Below, one piece after another: positions 11,388-22,738 of a DNA stretch of 64,000 nucleotides. Every line of letters begins with the position of its first letter. Position 1 is the stretch's first letter. The notes under the pieces were generated by a model. It did not search any database. It worked only from the letters and a program-made list of their open reading frames with translations, and was not told where the DNA came from. The DNA comes from Metridium senile (taxonomy: Eukaryota; Cnidaria; Anthozoa; Actiniaria; Metridiidae), in NCBI GenBank assembly GCA_949775045.1, contig OX459098.1, forward strand, positions 20,172,944 through 20,236,943. Direction: 5' to 3'. Position numbers and translations under genes: made by a program.

Positions 11388-11664
11388 TGTAAGCGCCAAG
11401 AATAGTTACCGCTGACCAGTAGATACAATTGATAATTAATATTTACATAACACGTGCAGTAGTTGAGCAAGAAGGCGACAAAACTTGTAAGTAATTTAGT
11501 TCGATTTTATTGAAGTATTTTCCCCAACAAATGTAATCTCGCTAGCATATAATAACTAGATGTTTATATTGTATTTTAGCGAATCGTTAATTCATCATAA
11601 TACACAGTCGAAACGCATACGAAGATTGTTTATTTACCCGTTAATTATGCCAACTACTCGTACA
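11388..11664 (+). repeat. 3' LTR of BEL/Pao element
   Basis: This 277-bp direct repeat of 4,205-4,481 differs at one position by eye. It is followed by the TCTC target-site copy at 11,665-11,668. Confidence 0.97.
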
Positions 11665-12775
11665 TCTCCTTTCTGAGATATAAGCATTTGAAATCTGAAA
11701 ATGCAAATGAAGTAACGTCTACCCAGGCCTCATTAAATATACAAAAGTTATCTGGAAATAATTATAGCAATTTTTTAAAGCTCAATATCTGTATTACTAA
11801 TATTTACACTACCATTAACATTTTTACTTCTTTACAAAAACAAGCTTGCTGTCAGCTTTGAAACAAACCTTTGACAAATTCCTGGGATGACGTCACCTCA
11901 TTTGCATTTTCAGATTTCAAATGTTCATATCTCAGAAAGGAGGGGTCGACATCAAAAAATATTAAGTACACTTATTATACACCTGATGTACAACAGATTT
12001 GCAAAATATCATGAAGGGCTTCAGGTGCACTTTAAAGTGAACGGATCAAAGTTTTTGATCTTATTATTGATCTATCAAATCGTTCGACCTACAATATTTT
12101 TCAGTGCATTAGTAAATGGCTAATATCTGAAGAACGAAAAAGAAAAAGAACAAATGCAGGCACGCTTGGAAACGAAAGCTATTTTTGAGTCATCATGTTG
12201 ATTTTCGCGTTAATTGGTCGATAAACCTCTTCAAATAAACCTTTTAAAGTTGTATATTTTATCAAATGCTACTACTGAGAAAATTGTAGTTTTGTTTTAA
12301 TAGGATTAAAAGATTATTTACTCGATGTTGACAGGCTTAAGCGCTGTAAGTCAATATGCGTTACGTAAGAAATGTGGTCCTTGACTAATCGTAACATTAC
12401 TAAGACTATTTAGAACTCTAATTAGAACTAATAGAATGATGAATTACCAAAATAAATATAAAAAAACTCTGTATGTTGTTGCAGTTTCGTTTCGTTTTAG
12501 CTTACACTGTTCAGTTTGTTTTCGCTGTAACAACATAATACCATGTGGTCGTGACCTCAACAACCTAACAAATTTTGACAGCTCCTTTCAATATCATTCA
12601 TTAGACTATCAAAATGCTTTTTCTTTTATATCTTGTACGCAAAAAATACTTTTGAACTCAATTTTTTATAAGGTTGTGGATAGCAATCTGTTGTTTGATT
12701 TGGTTTGTTTTAAAAAAAACGTGTACTTTCAGGTGAATTGTGTACTGTATATCCTTAAATTATTTATTTTACGGT

Positions 12776-12784
12776 GTATAAGTA
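12776..12784 (+). promoter_or_regulatory. TATA-like element upstream of gene 1
   Basis: GTATAAGTA lies about 70 bp upstream of the first in-frame ATG. The paralogue gene 3 has a better match, GTATAAATA, at 39,123-39,131. Both are followed by a CCATGGTTAC palindromic motif. Confidence 0.5.
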
Positions 12785-12847
12785 ACCATGGTTACATCGA
12801 TTGACTCCTAGAAACGCCGACCCAGTCCACTTCTTACTATCTGCTTG

Positions 12848-15136
12848 ATGTTAGTGATGGGTTTATTGCTATGGAAACCATCAAACGCCGATACTTGTAG
12901 CGCTACACCATATCAAGTGCCAGGTCACGTGCTCGTTTATCACGTGATTCAGTCCTACAAGGGTACCTGTTCCTCAGACAGCTGCCTCGACAAATGTGCA
13001 GGTAACTCGTCGTGTCACAGCATCAACTGGTACAGCAAGACAGGCCTGTGTCAGATCAACAGAGGTAGTCACCTATCCTACCCTGAAGGGCTTGTTGCAG
13101 ACTCGACTGGAAGCTACGTGCTGTACAGCCTCCACCCGATGGTTACCTGTAGCAACAAGTATTGTAGTCATCCAGAGATTTGCTTGATGGAAGGTGATGG
13201 AATCAATTATTGGTGTCAAGGTCAGTATCTACAATAATACAAGTAACAAAATACCTCGCCCTCATTCGCATTCGGGGTCAGCTATCTTTAAATATACAAT
13301 CTTGGACTCGAAGCAGAAATAAACAAATCAAAGAGGAAATCACAATTATAACAAAGTATACATACACTGATATACTGAAGTTAAATATGTTAATTATGTT
13401 TTGGCCTGAAATCATGACCATGATAGATAGTAGTATATTAGAGACTGAATCAACTTTAAGTGAAGAGGGAATGAGTACCCGGTGAAATCCCGAGGAGTTG
13501 AGTACCCGGTAAGATCCCGAGGAGTTGAGTACCCGGTGAGATCCCCAAGAGTTGATTACCCGGTCAGATCCCGAGGAGTTGGTTTCAGAGGAGTTTCTGG
13601 GGAGTTTCCGAATAGTTTCCTGGCAGTTTCTGGGCAGTTTCTGAGTTTCGGCTCGTAAACTCAGCAGTTCCCTTTAACTGAGGCAACGTGGAAAAGTGTT
13701 TAAGTTACGTGTAAATGTAATGAAATTAGTCAGTTTGTTCATCCTTTTTAATGATGATAAAAAATGAATCTTGTAATAATAAAGAAAGCACACAATTATT
13801 TTGTTAAGAATGTGAATTGTTTTGTTTGAATAAACGCACAAAAAAAAGGATTAAGGATTGTTGACTTTGTAACTTACTAGTATTCAAAATAAACATTGTG
13901 GATTCGGATCAGTGATTATAATTCAACTATTTTTGGAAATAAAATATAAATGAAATTTTTTTTTGATTGAATAATGAAACTTATTTGAAAAAAAAATACA
14001 GGAAAAATTGATAGATTGGGAAGGGTGGTCATTCGATCATCCCATACTCTCCGGAAACTCCTCGGGAACTCAACTCCTCGGGAACTCGTCCCCTTCTCAT
14101 CTCCTCACCTAAGGTTAATTCGTTCCCTTAGATAATTCCATTGATGAAAAAAATTAATCGTTATTACCAGTAAATGTGCTAAGCTCTACTTAAGCTTACT
14201 ATGTTTTTTTCAGCCTGTGGTTCACCATTGGGAATGCAAGATGGACGCATTAAGGATTCTCAAATCACAGCTTCCTCTTCGTTTAGTCCTTTCGATGTTC
14301 CAAATCGTGGTCGTCTACACTCGACTCTTCCTAATGGATGCTGGGCAGCAGCAAGACATGGCATAGGTGAATACCTACAGATTGATCTTGCCAAGATGCA
14401 CATCATCAGTAAAGTAGCTACACAGGGTCGAGGCATTGGATTTAGTTACCAATGGGTGACCAAGTACTACCTCAAGTACAGCCAAGATGGCGTCAACTGG
14501 GAAACATACAAGTATGGAGGCAATGTGAAGGTACACACATGTAAAGATGATGATGATGACGATGATAATGAGGATGTTGATGCCATATAATGGCGGTCAT
14601 TGTAGATGTTAATAATGCATATGTGCGAACGCTCCTTTTATTTCGTAGATTAATCGTATGTTTACAATATTTGATAGTACTTTACAGAGATGTAGAGTCT
14701 GTAAATAGAGAAAGAGAGGTTCGAACATTTGTGCGCCCTGTAATCCTGATAAACAAGCACGCACGTGTCTCTAGCTTATATAGATACAACGACGTCATAA
14801 TTATTAACCTATCAGAGGCGGCCTACGATTTGTGACCTACAATCATGATAATGAAGATGACGTTGATGATGATAATGATAATGTGATGATGATGATGATG
14901 AACGTCAAGATGCATTTAAAAACGTAATTGTGATCATCACCAACATTTATCACCATTACTATTGTCACCTATAAATGTCTTTGTTTCAGGAATTCCAAGG
15001 CAACACAAACCGCAAAACAGTCGTGACTAACCAGCTGCCAATTCCACTAGCAGCAAGGTTTATCAGATTCGTAGCTTTAGCATGGCATGGACACATATCG
15101 ATGAGGGTGGAACTGTATGGATGTACTATCGAATAG
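12848..15136 (+). CDS. Gene 1: secreted PAN/apple - partial EGF - F5/8C protein
   Basis: Three coding exons are inferred: 12,848-13,220 (donor GTCAGT), 14,214-14,530 (after a T-rich CAG, donor GTACAC) and 14,990-15,136 (after TTTGTTTCAG). Phases are 1 then 0, giving 278 residues. A short hydrophobic leader (MLVMGLLLW, cleavage likely after NA or A) precedes a PAN/apple domain (about 18-100), four Cys of an EGF-like remnant (about 103-124), and a full F5/8C domain (about 126-275) opening [12 protein letters not shown] and closing [10 protein letters not shown]. Such proteins are secreted and bind glycans or lipids through F5/8C loops; the ligand here is unknown. Spike loop 2 carries an unusual extra Cys (NGCW). 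The leader is short, and translation could start at an upstream exon because TAG|AA before 12,812 looks like a splice acceptor in the same phase. Exon 1 encodes the same protein as gene 3 exon 1. Confidence 0.88.
13470..13680. repeat. Short tandem repeats in gene 1 intron 1
   Basis: GAGTACCCGGTGAGATCCCG-type units of about 32-33 bp repeat four times at 13,470-13,580, followed by GAGTTTC/CAGTTTC-type repeats. Gene 3 has only the first unit (about 39,820-39,845), so the array expanded, or contracted in the other copy, after duplication. Confidence 0.75.
14600..14842. mobile_element. Small insert (MITE candidate) in gene 1 intron 2
   Basis: Gene 3 lacks about 245 bp found here. The insert is bounded by ATTGTAG and CTACAAT, a short inverted repeat, and lies next to TCAT on both sides. 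Its interior has no recognisable gene. Confidence 0.5.
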
Positions 15137-17066
15137 ATATCTTACGGCGTAGCATTACCACTAACAGATCACCATAGATACGCACTACGTCACAGTATTT
15201 ATCGGTATAATATCGGTGGAGGAAGATCACACTTCTTTTCTAACATTAACGGTCTAGAAACTATTTTAAAAGCTAGTTTCAGTATATTAAGAGCAAGAGT
15301 CAGGAAATATCGCCCAGACCTTGGAAATCTTGAAAATTATCAAATCGCTCAAACTTTCTCAGTTTGTAGGCTTACATAACCTATGACTAATGGTGTATTT
15401 TTTAGCTCGTTTGGATTTTTATTTTTGAAGAAATAATTTTTTTTCTGTTCGGGCCATTTGAGGCGATTTTCCTAGGTCGTCAACGTACTCCAAAACGAGC
15501 GGGTTTACAAAGAAACCATTAAAATTACGACAACTAAAACAACATTTCCTTAAAGTATACATAAACAAGGACAATCTGAAATGAGTTTTATTTAAATACT
15601 TTACAATGTGAATATTTTCACGATTTTTCGATATTATCGATTTTTCTCTTATTTATCATATTCAAAATTTGCCTAACTTTAACGTCAAAAATCTCACACT
15701 GGCACATGATTCTGTAGTCTAAAATTATATCTCAGTGAAAGAGCATTCTTTCTACTTGCTAAATGTGAAATAATATTTTTGGGCTATTAAAATGGTGAAA
15801 TTTTAGAAGGTCTCAAACACATGGCATTTTGGTTAGAATATTGCGTGACATTCGAAGGGTCAAGTATGTAAACACCTATTATGACTAAATAAAATACGCA
15901 AACTTACCTAGAGCACTTTTATATCATCATTCTCATACTCTAGACAATCCATACTGACCTACAGGCTACAAGTAACAAATAACTCAGCGGTATTTGGCTT
16001 TTTTAGAGTGGGATATTTGAAGTGACAAATCTCGAACTGGATTCCTTCGATAAAGTCAAACGTTGTACTTCGAGAATGCGGTACATTTCAAACCAAATGG
16101 CGACTCATGCAATCATTATAATGTTATATCAATCCAAATGTAGTACGAGTACCTCGCTTTAGGGTTTTGAGTAAGATAAAAGGCTTTTAAACTGGTATAG
16201 TCGGCTATGTTTATCACTCGGCTGTCATGATTGTTATACTGTTTGTTGTGCGCGTGACACACAGGGTGACCACACACGCAGTTATGAACTGATCATATGA
16301 CAGTCTAAAAGAAAAATACAAATCGGCATTTTTATAATTGAAATAACGGTAGATCAAGACCAAAAACACCTAGATCATTTTTTGTGTCAATTATTTGTGC
16401 GACGAATGCAATTTACGAATCATAACTGTAAGTGTAACAAACTCAGCAAATCGCATTATATACATATTTACAGCTTGCGCACAAAAATCAAATAATGATA
16501 CAACTATAAAAACTAATTAATTCAATCTTTACTTACAATACAGGACAATTTATACCTGTCAGAGATTGACCAATCAGCCGTTGTTTCTCAAATCTCTCGA
16601 TTTCTCCTCGCTCACCAATACCATCTCCATTTTTCCTAGTAGAAGAAAAATTATGTCAAGAAATATTAATCATTTACATGTGAAGTTCTTTTTACTTTTT
16701 TTTCTTTTAAATAAATGACTATAATATCTATACAGTGTTAAAAAGTAGAGGTTGAGGCAATGGATTAAGAAAATAAACGGAAGCTAGTAAACAAATCAAC
16801 CTATTTAGTGCAAAGAAAACAAACCCACTTTGAAGCCAGCTGTTTTACGGCGCTCAAATTCATTCAGTCATTTTTGTTTGTAAATTTTTAATAACTTCCA
16901 GACACCCTGAGCTAGTTTAAATTTTTAATGATTAGCATTGAGGTACAAAACAATAGAATTTGCTCAATTGTTTAAGCATAACAGCCCTTTGACGCTGACA
17001 AAAGATAATCGCTTTAATGTTAATAATGCTTTAATGTTAATACTCTTTACTCAGTAATCACTATAC
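15137..17066. other. Intergenic downstream of gene 1, no gene seen
   Basis: The first about 150 bp is the 3' flank shared with gene 3 and with the relic at 32,290. From about 15,290 the sequence is unique to unit 1; unit 2 has different DNA at 41,190-42,338. A segment at 16,605-16,740 recurs at 32,415-32,550. No supported coding exon was found, and no AATAAA lies close to the gene 1 stop. Confidence 0.5.
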
Positions 17067-17190
17067 TAGGAGGAAATTTAGTCAAACTCTTTTTATGGTG
17101 TATAAGTAGCATGGTCACCCACTCGTAACTATCTTCTTGACGCTTGTAATGAAAGTAGTGCTATGGAAACCGCACAACATTACGTCATTG
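17067..17190 (+). pseudogene. Relic first exon of the PAN-F5/8C family (unit 1)
   Basis: The stretch GGTGTATAAGTAGCATGG through GTGCTATGGAAACCGC aligns to the promoter and leader exon of genes 1 and 3, but similarity stops just after the leader codons and no PAN sequence follows. The middle has a deletion and in-frame damage. A sister stub lies at 42,338-42,490. Confidence 0.75.
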
Positions 17191-17369
17191 AGATGATAGA
17201 TGGATTGATTAGTGTAACATTCCTTAAAAATCTGATATTGGAAATAAAAGTTAAATAAAAAAACAGCATTGTTGTATTTGTATTCTACTTCCAGCTATAG
17301 AACTTATACACTACAAGCTATATCGTGATGTTATTAAAGTACTGAATGTAGTACTAGTAAGTGTGAGTT

Positions 17370-17720
17370 AACTATATGTTTCTATTAATAACTACTGGCT
17401 GGGGAGACCTGGTAATGACTCCCTGTACGTATCATGCTGTAAGCCAATCAGAGATCAAGTTATTCCTACTAAGCAGAGCCAGCTGCAAACACGTTTCCGC
17501 AAACCCCACGAACAGACATTTTAGACAGAACTCTTTCCTTGTTGGTCAAACAAGCTGCTGGGAATAATGAAGAACTGTTTGTTACAAAAGGTAAGATCAC
17601 TAGCGATTAAATTAGTGCAGGATGTGTCAGTGTTTGAAAGTAAACCATTGAAGGAACAATTTACGAGAAGTAGCAGCTAAACTAGTGCGGGCTGCAGTAG
17701 TGTTTCTAAAATGAAGTGAA
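17370..17720 (+). repeat. Dispersed 230-bp repeat plus minisatellite tail, copy 1
   Basis: This copy shares CTGGGGAGACCTGGTAATG, AGCCAATCAGAGA and TTAGACAGAACTCTTTCC with copies near 24,510, 42,670 and 61,310. It ends CAAAAGGTAAGAT and then passes into AGCGGTTAAACTAG-type minisatellite units. Reading frames are not conserved between copies, so I treat it as a repeat, not an exon. Confidence 0.7.
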
Positions 17721-20340
17721 AATCCATGCTAACTAAGTGTTCAGGTTGGTGTGGGCTGTTTTGAGGTTTGGCTAAGAACCAATCAAACTAGTGTTGATAC
17801 TATTACAATACACCGGGTACTTCAGAAAGCAATTGGTCAAATTAGAGATATAAAACATATTTAATATACTGTAAAAAGTTTTATTTTATGCATTCTTCGT
17901 CAGATTTGTGAGGCTAAAAGCGAAGAAAGCTGAATAATTCCATTGACATTTAATGGGGTTTTTTACATTTAAATAAAATGTCTTCAAATACCTAATTTTA
18001 TTTCATGGTTATTCAAATTCAAGATGTTTTTATGTAGCATTTCATTCAAAATTAGCACAGTTTAAAGGTTTTTATCATGGCAATTTTAAAATTAAATAAT
18101 TTAGTAAACATTCTATTAGAGTGCAAAACAAAACCTTAAAACCTCAAAACATATTGAGCAATGTATCGATGCGCTTAAACGATATCGTGAAACATCAAAT
18201 GAGGCAAAAAAAAATATCGAGCAAACTTAGGACTGGCCTAGCCACCTATTGATTATTAATGTTAATGATCTGCACCACTAATAAACATAACCAAGGCGCA
18301 TAATGTAGCTAGAATAACAAAGAAAGGAACCTATCTTGTTTCACACATAGTTTGGTTGTACTTTATGGACAAAAGAAGAAAGTCAAACTCACTTTTCAAA
18401 CTTCCGTTTGAAAACACGTAACTTTCTATTTTTTCGTCGTTGCCGTCATACCCTTACAACGAACAAACACTTTTTTTCTCTAAGTTTAAAGTTGGAAAAA
18501 TGTCATTGTCGTATTTCTTTTACATCTTAAATATTCAATTGTATTTATTTAGAAACCGTACGTCGTGTGAATAAAGTATTAATATTGGTCTAGTATCCCA
18601 AAGCAAGTTCAACAAACAGTTTATTTTTTTGTAAAAACAATCCTTGTTCACAAGTCTTGTTTATTATTTTGTCGTCATAAATGTTTTAATGATGACTTAA
18701 ATCTTTGAACAATAAAAAAAATCCCATAGGTGTTAATTGAATTGAATTTTATTTTGCCAAAAAGATATATTTTAGAATTTAGTATCTAAAATCTATCACT
18801 GAACTAGGCAAAACACATTCTATAATTCTATTGCTAGTACCAAATGCAGGATTGAAAGATTATTCAGAACTTAGAGCAACTGGAAGAAGAAAAAATGCCT
18901 TTGTAGTAAAGGAATACGAATCTGAAAGCTTTTTTTCAGAAACCCTTTAAATAATTCGTTCGCGAGTTGGAATCATCACAGTGCAATAACGCATAGTCCT
19001 TGTTAAAAAAGGTTTTATTCAAAAATAATCACACTAACTTTGATAGTTAAACAGAATAAACTTGAAGGAACATTGATTCTTTCAGCTGAAAGCCTTTAGC
19101 ATATGAGTGAAAATGCAAACTAACGGCTCACAAGCTTATTTCCGGTGTGTAAAACATTTGTTTAGAAGTCAATTTGATGTAGCGTTTGATGTGCCTTCTT
19201 TAATTTCCACTATATAAACCAATATTGTCACATTATATTCTTTTCTTCCAAAGAAAACACTTTTCAGGGAAAAGAGAAAGTCAAGTGTATGTGTTTCAGA
19301 AAAGCAAATAATAGCAAAAATATTGCTTTTATCAGTTTGTTAGCTTCGAACAAACTACAGAATGATTAAAAGGAGTCTTAAAAGCGACTAGTGCCCAGTC
19401 CTACTCGTCCAAAACAAGAGAATTGTTGAATTTTATCAGCTTTTTTCGCCTGTAGCGCCTTAAATAGTAGGGTGATCCTCAATTCTTTTTCGCTTTTCAC
19501 ATTGATAATATGATAATCATTTTGAAACTTGAAAAAATTAATATCGTTTTCGAGCGCATTCCACAGTTATTTGGAACTTTTATAGATTCATGACCACAAA
19601 AACTTGCTCTGGTAATACATTGAAATGATCAAGAAATAGCCAAATGTTTTGCTTTTGAAAGGCTAGAAGATATGATAACAATGGTAAAAGAACTAATTTG
19701 TGAGAATCTCTCATAGCTACGATTTAAGTAAAGATATTGCCTGTTATTGTAGTAATTCATTTGTAATGAATAATATAGTGCCTTACACTACCCCTCACAG
19801 TTCTAAAACGAGCACGGTGAACCCCTTTTTGATTTTAGTTTTGTGTTCTACCAATGTCATATTGTATGTAGAAAAAGTTAAAAAATATATATATCGAAGG
19901 AATCCATGAGTACTGTAGCCGACATTATGTTAATTTATGCATAAATTAGTAGCATATTATAGGATAGGCGGGACATGCTGGATTGTTTGTTATGAATCGC
20001 ACACATTTTTTGGTAAGTCTTTGATTTGTACTTTTTACTTCATTTAGAGAGCTTATTGTAATACTAGTTTATTGTTTTATTCTAGTGAACCTCTCTCTCG
20101 CTCTCTCTTCAGTTCGATTTATTGAATTAAAACGTTTATCTACATGTAAACAAGTCTGATTTCTTCATGATTGGATCAATGCCGAGAGTGTTCATAATTC
20201 TGCGTGACGATATTATTTATACTTCAATGTAGTGGCATACGATTACGCCGTGTTCCCCCGGAATGTCACTTACAAGTACCGAACTACCTTAAACAACTTA
20301 TATCGAAGGAATCCATGAGTACTGAACTACCTTAAACAAC
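17720..20340. repeat. Segmental duplication B, copy 1 (5' flank of gene 2)
   Basis: 17,270-18,960 matches 42,575-44,395, and 19,080-20,530 matches 46,430-47,500. The right part is also found inverted at 58,080-59,420. The stretch is AT-rich with no supported gene. The part at 19,490-19,900 is present once more near 34,310-34,760. Confidence 0.8.
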
Positions 20341-20348
20341 TTATTAGA

Positions 20349-20443
20349 CAGTTGATGTGTGTGTAATATGGATATACGCCTTAAGGCTCGTCAAAATACA
20401 GCTTGTCAGTCATAAAATATCCAGCCATATTACATATCAAACT
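20349..20443. repeat. Hairpin immediately upstream of gene 2 TATA box
   Basis: An imperfect inverted repeat with GTAATATGG on the left and CCATATTACATATCAAAC on the right surrounds GCCTTAAGGC. The same hairpin sits at the same place before gene 4 (47,311-47,410) and gene 5 (58,173-58,272). Confidence 0.7.
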
Positions 20444-20458
20444 GTTTATTAATATAAT

Positions 20459-20468
20459 ATATATAAAT
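20459..20468 (+). promoter_or_regulatory. TATA box candidate, gene 2
   Basis: ATATATAAAT lies about 60-70 bp upstream of the leader exon. The position is conserved in gene 4 (about 47,421-47,442, expanded to an AT dinucleotide run). Confidence 0.5.
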
Positions 20469-20534
20469 TTACCAATTATTGTCTAAGAAATACCGACATC
20501 GTCTATGTACTTGTATGTGTTTATGTAGAACTAC

Positions 20535-22738
20535 GTGACAATCTACTTCACTGTCCTGTTTGGATTGTTGCTATGGAAACCATCATACGCCGATACTTGT
20601 AGCGCTACACCATATCAAGTACCAGGTCACGTGTTCGTTTATCACGTGATTCAGTCCTACAAGAGTACCAGTTCTTCAGACAGATGCCTCGACAAATGTG
20701 CAGGTAACTCGTCGTGTCACAGCATCAACTGGTACAGTAAGACAGGTCTCTGTCAGATCAACAGAGGTAGTCACCTCTCCTACCCTGAAGGACTTGTTGC
20801 AGACTCGACTGGAAGCTACATGCTGTACAGCCTTCACCCGATGGTTACCTGTAGCAACAAGTATTGTAGTGACCACGAGATTTGCTTGATGGAAGATGAC
20901 GGAGTCGATTATCGGTGTCAAGGTTAGTGAATGGAGATTTCCTATGAGAACACTAATTATTGAAAGATGGAGCACGATCAATGCTTCTCAAACTCATTAA
21001 TAATTCATTATCTCAGGGACCAATTACAACTTTGTATTTCAGTCACGTGCATAGGTCTTGATACACCGATCAAACACTGATCAAGACACTGATCAAGTCA
21101 CTGATCAAGTCACTGATCAAGACACTGTATAAATTAGCTTAAAAGTAATTTCTCATTCATCCCAATTTACTCTTTTTTTTCTTTATTCCACTGCTATCTC
21201 CTTTTTTACCTGTCATGCCTGTTTATTGACCTACCTACCTAACTAATTGCCTAACATTTTATTTTTATTTTATATTTATTTTTTATTTTATTTTGGACGT
21301 CCTGTGACTCGAACCGGGAACCTCTGGCTTGCAATTCTAATGATTTACCAACTAAGCTAATAACGAATTCGTTGAAAGTTTTGGGTTGATGTTATATATT
21401 ATTGATGTTTTGCTCAGAGGGTGATACTAATTATTTGATAAAAAGTTCAAAATGTTTTATTTAGTGATTTGTTTGAGAAGCCATATCAAAAACTTGTGCT
21501 TCGTGTTTGATCAGGGGCTCCAAACACCTCGAAACGGATAAAAGCACTCGGCCTGCGGCCTCGTGCTTTCATCCGCTTCTCGGTGTTTGGAGCCCCTGAT
21601 CAAACACTCGCACTCGTTTTTGATCTATTACATATCATACAGGAAACTGCAAAAAGTGTACATCTAGTATAACACTTCCAATGGATAAGACTGGTTTCAA
21701 GGGCTACGCACTAATTGAGCTGATGATAAATGGGTGTCATCAAAAAATTATCCGTATTAGTATTGTACCATTGCAGAACATTGCAGTTTCCGTTCACAGT
21801 AGGTAAGCTTAGTGTTTAAAAAAGTTGGTATTGTGACGATATTTTGCCACAATAGATTTTTAAATTTTCTTTGTTCCATTAACAATCGTTGGTTGGCAAA
21901 ACCATAACAAAATACGCCACTGTACATCCACCTAGAGTGCTGTTAATAAACGCTACAATTTTTGGTAGCAACAGCTATGACTTTATACATCGATGCGGTC
22001 AAACAGTACGTACTCATTTCCATATTTGGGGAAATGCACTTTGTTGATCAAAAGTATAATTGCCATAGTGATAAGGTTATTATGGGTTTTTTTCCAGACT
22101 GTGGTTCACCATTGGGAATGCAAGATGGACGCATACAGGATTCGCAGCTCTCTGCTTCATCTTCGTATCGAGCTTTGCTTGGTCCTAATCGTGGTCGTTT
22201 ACACTTAACCCTTTCTGATGGCAGCTGGACAGCTAAAACAAATGCAATAGGTGAATACTTACAGATTGATCTTACCAAGATGCACATCATCAGTAAAGTT
22301 GCTACACAGGGTCGGAACACTGGTGGTCAATGGGTGACCAAGTACTACCTCAAGTACAGCAAAGACGGCGTCAACTGGGAGACATACAAGTATGGAGGCA
22401 AAGTGAAGGTACACACATGATAATGATGAGTTATGATGGTGATAATGATTATGATGAATTATGATGATGATGATGTTAATGATGATAACGGTGATTTTGA
22501 AAGTGCATTTAAAAACTTATAAAAACGTAATTGTGATCATCACCAACTTCATCGCCATTGCCATTGTCATCAATATATTTCTTTCTTCCAGGAATTCCAA
22601 GGAAACACGGACCACTCAACAGTCGTGACTCACAAGCTATCAATCCAAGTAGCAGCAAGGTTTATCAGATTCGTTGCTTTAGCATGGAACGTAAACATAT
22701 CGATGAGGGTGGAATTGTATGGGTGTACAATCCCATAG
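20535..22738 (+). CDS. Gene 2: secreted PAN/apple - partial EGF - F5/8C protein
   Basis: Exons: a leader and PAN exon ending at 20,922 (donor GTTAGT), 22,098-22,408 (after TTTTTTTCCAG) and 22,592-22,738 (after CTTTCTTCCAG), with phases 1 and 0 as in gene 1. The leader [18 protein letters not shown] is a good signal peptide. PAN, EGF remnant and F5/8C follow, closing [10 protein letters not shown]. The start is odd: 20,535 is GTG, and the upstream in-frame ATG codons (from about 20,501) run straight into TAG at 20,526-20,528. TAG|AAC is a plausible splice acceptor, so an upstream exon probably supplies the Met. AATAAA at 22,982-22,987 is a likely polyadenylation signal. Intron 1 carries a SINE and a hairpin insert. 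The F5/8C frame is intact, with spike loops differing from its paralogues. Confidence 0.82.
21250..21372 (-). mobile_element. tRNA-derived SINE-like sequence
   Basis: On the minus strand, TAGCTTAGTTGG resembles a pol III A box and GGTTCGAGTC a B box, about 40 bp apart, followed by an A-rich tail (AAAATAAAATAAA). The T and acceptor stems do not pair well, so it is a tRNA-derived SINE or decayed tRNA, not a working tRNA. Confidence 0.6.
21503..21608. repeat. Long hairpin, about 50-bp arms
   Basis: GTGTTTGATCAGGGGCTCC and GGAGCCCCTGATCAAACAC are exact reverse complements. Pairing continues through the GGATAAAAGCAC and GTGCTTTCATCC segments to a GGCC-flanked centre. This looks like a MITE or cruciform-forming sequence in gene 2 intron 1. 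Confidence 0.85.

Larger units (their letters stand above)
4205..11664 (+). mobile_element. Full-length BEL/Pao LTR retrotransposon
   Basis: Two 277-bp direct LTRs (TG...CA) flank one long Gag-Pol ORF. The target duplication is TCTC at 4,201-4,204 and 11,665-11,668; it could be read as 5 bp (ATCTC) because the terminal A is shared. The pre-insertion site survives uninterrupted at about 37,969 in duplication A copy 2. By eye I find one difference between the LTRs over 277 bp, an A/G change near LTR position 203, so the insertion is recent. There is no env-like ORF after pol. A purine-rich stretch precedes the 3' LTR. No TGG-type primer-binding site directly abuts the 5' LTR. Confidence 0.97.
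4108..12040. mobile_element. Fold-back MITE split by the BEL/Pao insertion
   Basis: The left arm (4,108-4,204, continuing at 11,665-11,735) and right arm (about 11,885-12,040) are reverse complements of about 165 bp. They begin with TAAAGTGCACCTGA and share GTGTATAATAAGTGTACTTA. The unsplit version is at 37,875-38,338. The BEL element sits inside the left arm. Confidence 0.75.
850..15290. repeat. Segmental duplication A, copy 1
   Basis: The blocks 850-950, 2,425-4,204 and 11,665-15,290 match 35,980-41,190 almost base for base, including gene 1 versus gene 3. Copy 1 carries two large extra pieces: the palindrome and minisatellite cluster at about 955-2,420, and the BEL/Pao element at 4,205-11,664. 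Copy 2 instead has a small MITE at 36,758. Copy 1 also has an extra block in the first intron of its gene (about 13,500-13,680) and an insert in the second intron. Confidence 0.9.
20975..21632. mobile_element. Composite insertion in gene 2 intron 1
   Basis: Genes 4 and 5 lack this block; their intron runs directly from GCACGATCGATGC to CATATCATAC. The insert contains a CACTGATCAAG tandem repeat (about 21,068-21,130), a tRNA-like SINE head on the minus strand and a perfect-looking hairpin. Confidence 0.75.

Noticed and set aside
12436..12804. 122-codon ORF upstream of gene 1
   Set aside because: The near-identical copy upstream of gene 3 has indels that break the frame, so it is not under coding constraint.
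21060..21130. CRISPR-like short repeats (CACTGATCAAG)
   Set aside because: Adjacent short tandem units without spacers in a eukaryotic intron.
21295..21372. A functional tRNA gene on the minus strand
   Set aside because: A and B boxes are present, but the T and acceptor stems do not pair and an A-rich tail follows, so a SINE fits better.
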